A stretch of DNA of 64,000 bases from Gigaspora margarita (Eukaryota > Glomeromycota > Glomeromycetes > Diversisporales > Gigasporaceae), in contig WTPW01002194.1 in the NCBI GenBank assembly GCA_009809945.1, positions 23,859 to 87,858 on the forward strand, in the 5' to 3' direction. The position numbers were made by a program, and so were the translations under genes. Shown in pieces: positions 52,588-63,213 of this stretch. Under the pieces are notes generated by a model, which searched no databases, was not told the origin of the DNA, and saw only the letters and a program-made list of their open reading frames with translations. Numbering within the stretch: the first letter of the stretch is position 1; every line of letters begins with the position of its first letter.

Positions 52588-54062
52588 CCTCTGTTTGCAT
52601 GTCCTTGTGTTCATGGACAGGGTACAAATTTGGTTCTTGAGCATTCTCAATTTCCCCATTTGTCGATGTGCTGCCTCTTCGGTTGTGGTAACTTTTCCTA
52701 CATGCTACTGACTCTAGGAACTGTTGGCAATCTTTCTTTATGTCCTTCTGCCTCGCAGAAGCAACATACCTCTTCAATCAATAATGGCTTAATGGCCACA
52801 ATTTTTCCAACTTCCAAAAAGGCGTCTACCAAGGCCTCAGAGATGTTGTTCTTGTTTCCAAGGGGTACGTTTCTACATTTAACTGAAAGGAAAGTTTTCC
52901 TGAAGTCGACTGGAATGTACCCGTAGTATGCCCTGTTTAAAATTTCTATACCCTTTGCGGTGTAGTATTTTAATGTATCCCTATCTTTAAAAACTACATC
53001 TAAGTGTGTTCTTCTGCCTCTACTGTGGTGTTGTTTAGCTGCACATATGTCGTATTTTGCTGTGTTGAAGAGGGATTCCATTATTTCATTGAATGGACAT
53101 TGTAGCCTACTTATATCAATGATTAGGGCGTTTTCATTTTTCGATTTTATCGAGTTCCAGGGTGAAAAGGAGGAATAGGTCGATCTGCCTCTTTTTAACT
53201 TGGTGAAAAGCAAGGACCAAGTCTTCTCTCTGGGTGCATTCCCCTTGTTGATTTCTGGTGTTCTATTATCGAGCCATATGGGTTCCTGTCTTCTGTTTTC
53301 CGTTCTGAGAGTCCGATCATGTCGTCAATGTTTTCAAAAAAACAATTGTCTATGAGGCCTTCTAGTCCTACTGGTGTTCTTTCAATTTTGTTGTATGAGA
53401 TATCACTTTCTGTGCTTACCATATATTCCCGAAAATAAGCAACCTTTTTTGGGCCAAAAATTACATGAAAAAGCGGGGGTTGCTTATTTTCGAATTGTTG
53501 AATTTTTTGAAAAATTGCAAAACGTACTAATAAAAGGTTGTCCCAATGACCTGAAATTTTTACTGTAAGTGTATTTTTGTGTCCCGAACAAGTTTACTTA
53601 ATGGCACTTTAAGGTTTACTTAGTAAAATTTGGACTTTTATATGTAGCAACTGTTAACGCGTTTTTTGAAATTTTTGAAAAAAATCAGGGGGTTGCTTAT
53701 TTTCGGAGTTGCTTATTTTCGGGAATCTACGGTATTTGCTCTGCATATGTTTCACTTGTGCTTGGGTCGCCCAAGGGTTTGTTGCGTTAGTTATGTCTTT
53801 TAGATTGTTTGAGTCATTGTCCGTCATTTCGGCCCAACTTTGTTTGCTTGTATCTTTGTTCCATTTCTGTTTGTTCCATTTGTTGTAACAAGATATTTCT
53901 GTTGGTTTTGTTTACTTCAGCTGACGCATTTTGTAGAGTTTCTTCTCTATGTTTTAGCATTTTTCTACTTTTTTCTCTTTCCTCCAACTCTTCTGCTTTT
54001 CTTTTCTTGTCAGTATGGGGACAAGCCCCTTCCTTGTTCTCTTCTGTAACTTGTACTGTCAT
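52588..54062 (-). pseudogene. beta7: ORF1 N-terminus and RNA-binding core
   Basis: 54062-53814 reads MTVQVTEENKEGACPHTDKK (basic/coiled). After the MITE, 53422-53195 reads MVSTESDISYNKIE, GLEGLIDNCFFENIDDMIGLS. 53213-52698 gives LFTKLKRGRSTYSSF, NENALIIDISRLQCPFNEIMES, AAKQHHSRGRRTHLDVVFKDRDTL, ILNRAYYGYIPVDFRKTFLSV, RNVPLGNKNNISEAL, AIKPLLIEE, and jumps to CCFCEAEGH, a deletion of about 150 bp before the knuckle. It is the best copy of the core region. Confidence 0.8.
53420..53732. mobile_element. TA-flanked MITE of the GTAGCTTATTTT family (313 bp)
   Basis: It begins CCATATATTCCCGAAAATAA and ends TTATTTTCGGGAATCTACGG with TA on both sides (53418-53419 and 53733-53734). The inverted ends continue through AAGCAAC. 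It shares the inner words CAAGTTTACTTAA and GTTTACTTAGTAAAATTTGGAC with the copy at 2067-2610. Removing it rejoins the ORF1 of beta7. Confidence 0.85.
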
Positions 54063-54130
54063 GGCCTGTGTCTGTATTTTTAATAAATTGAAAAAACTCT
54101 TCCTAACTTTATATAGTCAGGAAAGAGTGT

Positions 54131-54479
54131 CCATCGATCTTTTTTTATATAAAGTTTTTATATAGTTAGCCAGTTATTTTTTGATAATATCTTGCCATCC
54201 ACTAGGCCAATTTAGATGATCTAACTATTATTAGATGCATCACAACTTTCAATTAGTAAACATGAGCATTAACTTAGTAAAAAAATTTAGATAGAAGCAC
54301 ACCACATTTCGTCTATAGTGATTATACTATAATTGCTCTCTGTGTTTTAGCAAAACCCCTAGAATTTGAGAAGCAAAAAAAAACCAGTTTTTAGCAATTA
54401 TCTTGGTATTTAGTAGTCCAATTTTTTTTCAAAACACATCTAAGTGTGTTTTATTTATTCATTTATTTACAAATTAAGA
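54131..54479. other. AT-rich, nothing recognised
   Basis: Lies between the 5' end of beta7 and the 3' end of gamma. No frame or repeat could be supported. Confidence 0.4.
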
Positions 54480-54531
54480 GTTACAAAATTATACAGATTT
54501 TAGTTTTGTGTAACAAGCTTTAGTTTATACT

Positions 54532-55198
54532 AGACATGCGTGTCGATAGCGTAAGTGGTTATGCTCCCAGGTCCCCAAATGCAAGGTCGCTGGTTCAAGC
54601 CCTACTAGGAACATTAATTCTACACAGAGTCATGAGACAGACAGGCTGAGCCAGGGTGCCAGGACCACGTGTAGGTTTATAACCACATTTGGGCACTCTA
54701 TAAGATATGATATATGACAACAGGACCCCTAGTGAAGATCTGGACAAATAAGGACTAGCCCCGGTTAAAATCCTCTAGTATAAATAAGGTCAACCAGATC
54801 TACCCGAAAATGGAAGGACAACCTTCCCAAGAATGAATTGGACAGGACATTGAGTAGTACTAGGGGTGTCCGCTTCCGCCTTTGACAAAAGAAGGTTCCA
54901 GAAGAAACAAAATGGTCGATTGAAGCGCCGTTGTCGGGTACCTCTGGTTGGGTGCGAACAATTTGCGAGATTCTGGTTCTGAAAAAATCTCCCGGTAGTG
55001 CAAAAGGGTCAGCTGGTAATAAACTGGTTGGGAAAGGCTCAGTACTGATTTAGCCACAATTGAACATAGATATAGGTAAAAAACAAGAAGGCTTAGCACC
55101 GGGTTGTTGGGTTCCCATGACCAAATAAAAGACCTTAATAAAACTTGTGCCAACTGCACCCGCCCGCCATTGCGCTGGGTGGTTAAAATAAAAAAAAA
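54532..55198 (+). mobile_element. SINE C, plus strand
   Basis: The head has GTCGATAGCGTAAGTGG (one extra base in box A) and box B TGGTTCAAGCCC. The C body (GGGTGCCAGGACCACGTG, TCTACCCGAAAATGG) is followed by tail GGTTAAAATAAAAAAAA. The target duplication CTTTAGTTTATACT is at 54518-54531 and from 55199. Confidence 0.88.
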
Positions 55199-55199
55199 C

Positions 55200-55660
55200 T
55201 TTAGTTTATACTCTATTACAGATGCTGTAGTTGTTTGGGGGATAATGTTATCCCCCATTTGGCTTGTGTGCACCAGCACCAAATTTCATAGATGCAGGTA
55301 ATGTGTAACCATATTGAGGCTTTACTTTTCTTAATATCTTTGATATTAGTCACTTGGAAAATGCCTGCAAATGTTTCAGGGAATCACATCGTCATCTGAG
55401 AGCTCGAGTGACTTGTATGCAGTTTCCCAAATAGTTCTGCTTAAAGGGCATTTCAGGGCAAAATGCTTGGGTGTTTGTGTATAATTCAGGCAGTTGGAAC
55501 AATCAGTTGATTGTCAGGGTCGATATGTACTAGCCGGTAGCCCAAAAGTAGAGCTCTATGTAGGAGTCACCAAAAAATGTCTTTTTTCTTGTTAAGTCTC
55601 CATTTAGATTTTATCCATTTGAACTGTGATGAGTTCTGAGTTGAATTATCTTTGGGGTGC
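55200..55660 (-). pseudogene. gamma: C-terminal finger domain
   Basis: The reverse strand reads WMHPKDNST, NKKKDIFW, ALLLGYRLVHIDPDN, CSNCLNYTQTPKHFALKCPLS, IWETAYKSLELSDD. The finger C..C....H....C is present. The frame is broken. Confidence 0.65.
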
Positions 55661-55845
55661 ATCTATTCTTTTGAACTGAGAAGTGTTAATCCTCAAGTTT
55701 TAAACCTGATCCAATCTGTTAAATGTGGCCTCCAGTGGTCTGGCCATCCTCTAATTTTATATGGGTTTTGTGATAGTGCTTCATTAATTGTAAGTTTCCT
55801 TTTAGAGAGAATCATGGCTATGATTGACTTTCTCTCTGATATTGC

Positions 55846-57860
55846 TCAAAGCACTTTGCCAGAGAGGAGTTTAATCCATATGGACAGAAGCCTGGCATCT
55901 AGCATATCCTTGAGAATTGGGCCTGACAGTCCCTCGTTTTCATAGCTGAGTTGAAAGGTGGAATACTGTAGAAGTATTTGTGAATTGTTCTTGACCCATT
56001 TAGTAATGAGTGTGTTGATTTCTTTGAGTTGTTTTCTTGAAGACAGAAGTAAATATGCCAGATACCAGATTTTGGATATAAGAAGTGTTTTGGTTGTGAG
56101 AATTTTTCCTCTAAAGAAAAGATTTCTTCTGGACAGTTTTTCGATTTTATTTTTGATTTTTTTTGTCATTTCGTGCCATAGGGCTTTGTCAGGGTTTTCC
56201 TGGTTATTCACACAGTAGCCAAGAATTGTGAAGGGTTCCTGGTCACTGTTCAGGATCTTGAATTTTTTGTTGATCTGGAAGTTCGACCCTGCTAGCATTG
56301 CTTGTAAGCAGGATAAGTGAAGACTTGAGCTTATTGATGACTGAGTTTGAAGCCTTCTTGTAGTTGTTAAGAATTTTGAGAAGAGTTGTCCAGTCTGAAG
56401 AGGAGCTAATTCCAACTGATAGATCATCTGCGTATGCAGCTATTTTGAAATGAGTGTTATTGGTCCTGCAGGCCGATAGCGTAGTAGTTGCTCTCCCATG
56501 ACGTTGCCGTTTCTTTACATAAGGTCGCTAGTTCAAGTCCCACAACGGTAATAATAACTACACACAATTTGAATTAGGATGCTAGGGCCATGTTTAGACG
56601 GATTAGCCACATCTCGGGTTTGGCTGGATAAAGGCTCTCTGGACATTTGGGATAGATGTTGTGTAACCTGCTCTAATGGGGTCTTCAGAGTTCTCTGCCA
56701 GGGGTGAAAGGCTTCTAGAACATTTGGAAGTCTGGTCGAACTCGCCCACTACTGGTATTGGCGCTCTTTATGAATTCCCTGGATAGTTCCGGTAAAATCC
56801 CCTGGTTGGAAATGGGTCGGCCGATTGAGCTCGGTTGAAACTAAAAAATAGGTTGGCTTAATACTGGTTAGCCATGGTAGAAATTAAAATAAGTAATGGC
56901 TTAGTACCAGTTAGCTATGGTAGAAAATTAAAATAGATGCACATATGTAGACTATTACAAAAATGTAGGGGGCCCGGGTTGTCAGGCTCCCATGACCAAA
57001 TAAAAAAGACCTTAATAAAAGTTGCGCCAACTGCGCCCGCCTGGCCGATAGTGCGCTGGGTGGTTAAAATAAAAAAAAAAGAGTGTTATTAACTGGGATG
57101 CCAGTAATTTTTTGGAATGTGGCTTGAATTAGAGGGTTAATTGCTAGAACATAAAGGAGGAAAAAGCAGGTCACCCTGCCTTACGCCTCTTTCTACTCTG
57201 AATGGTTCTGAAAGTGTGCTATCTGTGTAGAGAACAGGGCTTTAATAACCTTAATGAACTTGTGATCAAAGTTCATTTTCTCTAGCACTATTTGTATGAA
57301 ATCATGGTTGATTCTATCAAAAGCCTTCTGTTGGTCTAGAAGGAGAAGCCAATGTTGTTTTGATTGATCATTTTGGCTTCTTAGAGTTGTAAGAATGTCC
57401 AGAGCTGAGTCTGTGATTGATCTATTGGCAATGAATGCCTGCTAGGCAGGGCCAATAATATTGTCACATATAGGGTTAATTCGGTTTGCTAAAATTTTTA
57501 TAAAGATTTTAACATCTGTGTTTACGAGAGAGATTGGTCTCCAGCTATTGATGTCCTCTAAATCACTATTTTTTGGAATTAATTTGACAAGACTCTTGCT
57601 CCATGAATCTGGGATCTGGCCAGAGGTGAGGACTTCACTAAAGAGTTTAGCCAGTAGAGGCACAACTAGCTCTACTATATCCTTGTAGAATTCATATGTG
57701 AGGCTGCCAGAACCTGGGGCCTTATTATTTGGAAGTTTGTTGATTGTTTGGGCAATCTCCTCTTCAGTTATTATCTTGATCAAGGTAAAGTTCTGTTCTG
57801 TGGAGACCTGTGCCAGGTTCTCCGTGAGCTGAGAGGCTGCTTCCATATCAGTTTCCTCTT
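55846..57860 (-). pseudogene. gamma: reverse transcriptase, split by SINE A
   Basis: 57846-57442 reads IITEEEIAQTINKLPNNKAPGSGSLTYEFYKD, LVKLIPKNSDLEDINSWRPISLVNTDVKIFIKILANR; then QAFIANRSITDSALDILTTLRSQ, LLLLDQQKAFDRINHDF (box A), a decayed box B, the SINE, then HFKIAAYADDLSVGISSSSDW (box C intact) and 56427-55846 with FTILGYCVNNQENPDKALW, RRNLFFRGKILTTKTLLISKIWYLAYL, LKDMLDARLLSIWIKLLSG. Box A and C Asp residues remain. Confidence 0.8.
56462..57080 (+). mobile_element. SINE A, plus strand
   Basis: The head TCCTGCAGGCCGATAGCGTAG, A body and tail GGTTAAAATAAAAAAAAAA are present. The target duplication GAGTGTTATT is at 56452-56461 and 57081-57090. It sits just upstream of RT box C of gamma. 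Confidence 0.9.
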
Positions 57861-58028
57861 TTTCATAGATTTCTTGATAAAATTCTTTAATGTAGTTAAG
57901 GGTTTGTGTTAGTGAGCTCTAGCTCGAGCTGTTTGGGATCTTAATTTTGGCACAACTAGTAACAGAGTGCTTCTTTTTATAGAGTGAGAAGAAATATCTC
58001 GTTGACTTTTCTCCTTCCTCGATCCATT

Positions 58029-58685
58029 TTTTTTTATTTTAACCACCCAGCACGCTATCAGCCGGGCGGGCGCAGTTGGCACAACTTTTATTAAGGTCTT
58101 TTTATTTTGGTCATGGGAGCCTGATAACCCGGGCCCCCCTACATTTTTGTAATAGTCTACATATGTATGCATCTATTCTAGTTTCTACCATGGCTAACTG
58201 GTACTAAGCCATTACTTATTTTTAATTTTTACCATGGCTAACCGGTATTAAGCCAACCTATTTTAATTTTCAACTGAACTCAATCGGCCAACCCATTTCA
58301 ACTGGGGGATTTTATCAGAAATATCCAAGGAATTCTTTAAAGAGCACCAACACCCGTAGCGAACGAGTTCGGCCAGACTTCGACCCTTGTTCCAAATGTT
58401 CTAGAAGCCTTTCACCCCTGAGGCCAGCAGAAACAAGTAAAGACATAAACCCTGTTAGAGCAGGTTACACAATGTCTATCCCAAATGTCCGGAGAACCTT
58501 TATCAAGCCAAACCCGAGATGTGGCTGATCCGTCCAAACACGGTCCTAGCATCCTAATTCAAATCGTCCATCACATGATCATGTTAGTTATTTTTACCAT
58601 TCGTAGGACTTGAACTGGCGACCTTATGTATGGAAACGGTTGATGTCCTGGGAGTGCAACCACTACGCTATTGACCCACAGGACT
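58029..58685 (-). mobile_element. SINE A, minus strand
   Basis: The tail TTTATTTTAACCACCCAGC is on the left, the head GGAGTGCAACCACTACGC on the right. The target duplication CCTCGATCCATTT/CCTCAATCCATTT flanks it. About 657 bp, full length, and very similar to 9893-10552. Confidence 0.9.
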
Positions 58686-59544
58686 CCTCAATCCATTTGG
58701 TGTTGGATCTTATTCACCATTTCTCAGAAAGAAGAGATAACTCCTCTTGTAACTGCAGTTTAAGGTCCTCTGTTATTAATTTGAGGTTCTCCATAGATGG
58801 ATTCTGAGCAATCTTATTGTTGAGGTCACATAATCTTTTGTGGAGTTTCTGTATATTCTTTTCTGGAGGAGGTCTGGGTTTGTATGCTCTTACTATTGAT
58901 TGAACAGTGCATTTGTACAAGTCCTAGTTGGAGATATCTTGGATGTCCTGTAGTTCTCTCAAAATGCCTTCTTTTACTTCAGGGATGTCCCAGACTTTTC
59001 TGTCAAATTTCCACTGAGATCTGTTTGTATGTGTTGGTTTGAGGGAAAATTCTGATTCCACCTGCTTCGATAAAGATATAATCCAAGTATGTAGCCATTC
59101 TTTGGCCATGTTGTGTTGACAGATAGAATGTGAGAAAGGGGCTCTTCTTAGCAAACAAGGCCGTATCTGTATAATCTATCAGGGTATCTTGTATCAAGTC
59201 CCTGGAGCTGTCAGGTTGGACAGGCACATTGCTGATCCTGTCTTCTTGTTGAGGAGGTGCATAAATGTTGGTGATTTGAAAGGTTGTTGCCTGATTTCCA
59301 TGTTAACAATGATGATATGACTATCTTGAGATTCCTTAATTTTGGTGAGTTCTGCTGTTTTTGATGACCAGATTGAACTGTATTCCCATTGTTGTGCTAG
59401 AAAGTTCTTTATTGAAATGTTCTTAAGGTTAGTTTCCTGAATTAAAATAATATCATAATTGTACGATTTGAGAAGTGTGAGTGTTTTTTGTGCCTTAGGT
59501 CTGTTGTTTAGACCTTTTATGTTGAGTGTAGTGATTTTGAACAT
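58686..59544 (-). pseudogene. gamma: endonuclease and linker
   Basis: 59544-59194 begins MFKITTLNIKGLNNRPKAQ (Asn motif), IILIQETNLKNISIKNFLAQQ (QE), SSIWSSKTAELTK. A deletion or shift then leads to 59227-59003 with SSRDLIQDTLIDYTDTALFAK, FLTFYLSTQHGQRM, TYLDYIFIEAGG. The D.N and SDH motifs are not readable. The linker 58920-58714 is VQSIVRAYKPRPPPEKNIQKLHKRL. Confidence 0.7.
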
Positions 59545-59693
59545 AAAAAAATATAAGAGTTTAGCTATACTAAGGAAGAAGAAACTTAGTATTGGTTACT
59601 TGTAATGGGAGTACTACGGAGAGTATTCCCGAGAGCCCTATGACTTCATCATATCATGGGAAGCATTTGCAATGGCTGATTCCTGTAGTAGGT

Positions 59694-60395
59694 CAGGGAT
59701 GGTAAATGACTTTAAATGACCCAAATGACCCAAATGACAAATGACCAGTCATTGGTTATTTAACGACCCAAATGATTATCCAATACTTTTAGCCAATCAA
59801 AATTGATTATTGTTCTCCATAAAATGAAATGTCGTTAGATACTATCCAATAAAAATTATTACACATAATAAATAACTGATGACCCAAAATAACCAGTTAT
59901 CATTTTGATGAATGATTGCTATTTGTATTTTGGCTAAATAACCAGTTTATTTCTTGTAAAGTGACATTCCAATCGAATCATAAGGTCAGGTATGAAGTGA
60001 TTAAAAAAAAAAAAAAATAGTAGACAAAAAATAATGTATTTACTTATTTTTTTAAAAAAAGTTCGTGAATAATAATTTACCAATTACAAAATGATATAAA
60101 TCATTTTCGAATTTACAAATGGCATGTTAATCGACATGAATTGAGAATTGATGCGAACATATATATCATTTAAAACATGCATTATACAAGTTTTTCGTGA
60201 TCAGTAGGATGTTAACTCAATGCAAAATGACCTAATGACCAAATGATCCCAGTCATTTGAAAATGACCATAGTCATTTGGTCACGAATTATTTCCAAATG
60301 ACCAAAATTTGAATGAACTCAAATGACTGGTCATTTTGAGGTCATTTGAGGTCATTTGAAAAATTGGCAAATGACCAGGTCATTTACCATCCCGG
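59694..60395. mobile_element. hAT-like MITE, AAATGACC words (702 bp)
   Basis: It begins CAGGGATGGTAAATGAC and ends GTCATTTACCATCCCGG, 17-bp inverted ends with one mismatch. AAATGACCAAATGAC/GGTCATTTG words crowd both ends. No clean 8-bp duplication (flanks TGTAGTAG and CGGAGTAG-like). It lies in gamma ORF1. Confidence 0.75.
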
Positions 60396-61990
60396 AGTAG
60401 TGTCAGGTTCCCATGGGTTTGACAAGATTTCCAATTCAGAGATGTCCATTGCAGAGTTGTTAGACATTTCAATAGATAAAGCCATTTCTAAGTTTTGTGT
60501 TTTCACATCTGTGCTAACTGATTTATAGTCAACAGATGTATCCATGTTTGTAGAAGAGAGTTTGTTAAGTGGGTCTTCTGATTTGTCCCTGTTGATATAG
60601 GGGTTGTCCGGACTGAATTCAAGAGGGGGTAGATGTTACAACAGATACTGTATTTTGTTTTTGTAGTTTAGCTGTCCTCAAGATGCGTCTTGCTTCAATT
60701 GAGGCCTTAAGTTCCCCACACTCTTTTTTGATGTGCCTTCTTTTTCACAATAATAGCAAACTTTGGGGGCTTCTCTTTACTCTTTTGTTACTTTGTGGTC
60801 CCCAACATGGGTGCTTTTGGGGATTCTAGAATTAAGTTTGTGGTGTGCTCTATGTTACCCATCGGTGTATTTCTAAGCTTCACTGTAAGGAAGGAACGAC
60901 TGAGGTTTATTGGAATGTAACCAAAGAAGGTACGCTAAAAAATAGCAATACTAGCAGAGGTGTAGTGTTGTGTTCTCTCTTTGTTTTTAAAGATTAGCTC
61001 AAGAGAGGTTCTTTTTCCTCTTACTAAATGAGTCTTGGCTGCTATCAAGTCACTATTTAACTTGAGAGCCAGTGTTGCAATTATGTCATTAGTGGAGATT
61101 CTGTATGTTGATGATAAGTGCATTATCATTCTTAGATTGGATTTTATGTTTGGGTATTGTGTTTGTCCACCCTTGAATTTGGTGAAAAGATCTAATCACT
61201 GTTTTGGTTACGTTCCTTGAAGGAAGGTATAGCAAATAATGGTGGTGGTCAAGTATATCTTCTGTGTTCCTATTTGATGTGACTAGATTCTTATCAACTA
61301 GATGCATGTGTACATCTAAGGGGTTGTTTCCCATGTGAGACATGTGATTTTTGTTGTTGACGTCACCTGTCTGATACACGTGTTTTTCTGCCAACTTATT
61401 GTTTACCTGGTCCACTTGATTTATGTCTGTTGGTTCTGTTGGTGGATTATGTGTGTTGTTTTGACTGTTTTCTTTGGTAGTTTCGGAGGCATCTTTGATA
61501 TTGTTTTTGTTTTTTAGTACCTTTTCAGTTTGGGCTTCTCCACTAGTTGTGGTGTTGTTGGAGTTTGAAATTTTAAGGTTTTCAGTTCCTAGGGCAGTTA
61601 TTGCTCAAGCCCGAGTCTGCTAAAGCAGAGTTTTCATCAATTTCTTTGAGCATTAAAGCGTTCCTGTTTTCAAATTCTTGTTCTGTTTGCATTGCCCAGC
61701 TTGATGGGCCCTCTGTGGTTTCTGATTTCTCCTGGTTTTCTAGTTCCAAGATTTTGAAAGTGTTTGAACTTGAGTTTTTTCGAGCTAGAGGTTTTCTTGA
61801 TTTGTTTACCTTTTGTAAAGTTGAAAATTTTTTCTTTGTTTTCCTTTCCTGTTGTATTGGAAAGTTTGGCCTTTTTGTTCAGTAGTTTACCCATGTCTAT
61901 TGCAACAAGTATATGTGTCTTGAGTCGAAGGGCTTTTGCCCTGTGTTTGTTGTAAAAGGAGACTATAGGATTTTGACTAAAAATTTTGTT
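60396..61990 (-). pseudogene. gamma: ORF1 RNA-binding protein
   Basis: 61894-61670 begins MGKLLNKKAKLSNTTGKEN, strongly basic. After frameshifts 61415-61089 has LVDKNLVTSNRNTEDILDHH, NDNALIINIQNLH; 61129-60935 has KLNSDLIAAKTHLVRGKRTSLELIFKNKERTQHYTS. Nearer the C-terminus KVCYYCEKEGTSKKECGELK can be read around 60760-60690, a knuckle-like C..C....-..C in which the His position is not clear. Confidence 0.65.
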
Positions 61991-62073
61991 GCTATAGGGT
62001 TCCGAAGCAGAACTGGAAAGAGTTTTTTTTTATTTATATTTTGTAAAATTTTAATGAAAATTAGTTGTAATTT

Positions 62074-62819
62074 TTTTTTTTATTTTAACCACCCATCTCA
62101 AGTCCGGGCGGGCGCAGTTGGCGCATCTTTTATTAAGGTCCTTTTTATTTTGGTCGTGGGAACCCGACAACCCGGGCACCCTACATTTTTGTTGTTACAT
62201 ATCCTAATTAACTAGTACTATATCCACCGTGGCTAACCGGTGCTAAGCCTTCTTTGTTTTTTACCTATGTCTATGTTCTATCGTGGCTAAATCGATACTA
62301 AGCCATATCACGAACCCAACCAGTTTTTACTACCAGCTGACCCTTTTTATGCGCTACCGGGAGATTTTTTCACAACCGGAATCTCGCAAATGTTCNCACC
62401 CAACCTCAGTACCCAGCAACGGCGCTTCAATCGACCCGTCCTGTTTCTTCTAGAACCTTCTTTCGTCAGAGGTGGAAGGGGACACCCCTGGTTCTACTCA
62501 ATGTCCTGTCCAATTCATTCTGGGAGGATCGTCCTTCCATTTTCAGGTAGATCTGGTTGACCTTATTTATACCGGAGGATTTTAACCGGGACTAGTCCTT
62601 ATTTGTCCGGATCTTCACTAGGGATCCTGTTGTCATATATCGTATTTTCATAAAGCGCCCAAATGTGGTTATAAACCCGCACGTGGTCCTGGCACCCTGG
62701 CTCAGCCCGTCCATCTCATGACTCCGTGTAGAATTATTGTTCCTAGTGGGGCTTGAACCGGCGACCTTGCGTTTGGGGACCTGGGAGCGTAACCACCTAC
62801 GCTATCGGCCCGCAGGTCT
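62074..62819 (-). mobile_element. SINE C, full length, minus strand
   Basis: The longest C copy (746 bp), with both tail (TTTATTTTAACCACCC) and head (GGGAGCGTAACCACCTACGC, then ATCGGCCCGCAGG). The target duplication AAATTAGTTGTAATTT is on both sides. Box B GGTTCAAGCCCC is intact (reversed at about 62748-62760). Confidence 0.9.
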
Positions 62820-62898
62820 AAATTAGTTGTAATTTAAAAAAGTTTTATTAGTAGCATATATCAGTTTTTCAAAATACCATATAAAACTTTATAAAAAT

Positions 62899-63116
62899 GA
62901 AACCAGGCAAATTGTTTTTAGTAAGTTTTTTTAAAACTTTAAATTAAAATATCTTGACAACTATTAAACCAAACTTGATAAATTTTTTTTATATTAATTC
63001 TATAACTATATAGAATTAAAATAAAAAAAAATTTATCAAGTTTGGTTTAATAGTTGTTGAGATATTTTAATTCAAAGTCTAAAAAAAATTTACTTAGAAA
63101 CAATTTGCCTGGTTTC
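62899..63116. repeat. 218-bp foldback with CCAGGCAAATTG ends
   Basis: GAAACCAGGCAAATTGTTTT at the left mirrors CAATTTGCCTGGTTTC at the right. The arms stay complementary almost to the centre (ATCAAGTTTGGTTTAATAG against CTATTAAACCAAACTTGAT). It shares CCAGGCAAATT with the ends of the MITE at 19872-20504. Confidence 0.8.
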
Positions 63117-63143
63117 TACTGATACCCCCATATTATAATTCAT

Positions 63144-63213
63144 TCTGCAGGTCGATAGCATGGTGGTTGCGCTCCCAGGACAATGGCCACTTCAAATGCA
63201 AGGTCACTAGTTC
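63144..63213 (+). mobile_element. SINE head fragment joined to LINE beta8
   Basis: CTGCAGGTCGATAGCATGG, then GGTCACTAGTTC: head only. At 63213-63214 it passes without a tail into LINE RT sequence (CCATCAACAGGGATTTATC). Confidence 0.7.

Larger units (their letters stand above)
49086..54130 (-). mobile_element. LINE beta7: ORF1 and start of endonuclease
   Basis: Minus strand. ORF1 is at 54062-52588 and 49700-49175, then the endonuclease start (KLATLNVKGLNDRGKQIKTF) ends near 49086. RT is absent. A TA-flanked MITE (53420-53732) and a 2.9 kb hAT-like element (49711-52579) are inserted. Confidence 0.75.
54480..62050 (-). mobile_element. LINE gamma, near full length, minus strand
   Basis: A relative of beta with the same layout: ORF1 (about 61990-60396, 59693-59580), endonuclease (59544-about 58900), linker (58920-58700), RT (57846-about 56050), C-terminal finger (55650-55200). 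Insertions are SINE C 54532-55198, SINE A 56462-57080, SINE A 58029-58685 and a hAT-like MITE 59694-60395. The wording differs enough from beta to be a separate family. A second 3' end lies at 549-997. Confidence 0.8.

Noticed and set aside
54860-55282. 140-codon minus-strand frame at 54.9-55.3 kb
   Set aside because: It spans the SINE C body, its A-rich tail and the LINE beyond, so it cannot be a conserved gene.
9893-63213. tRNA genes
   Set aside because: The box A/box B heads are on dispersed, A-tailed copies with target duplications, so they are SINE heads. None folds convincingly as a full tRNA by eye.
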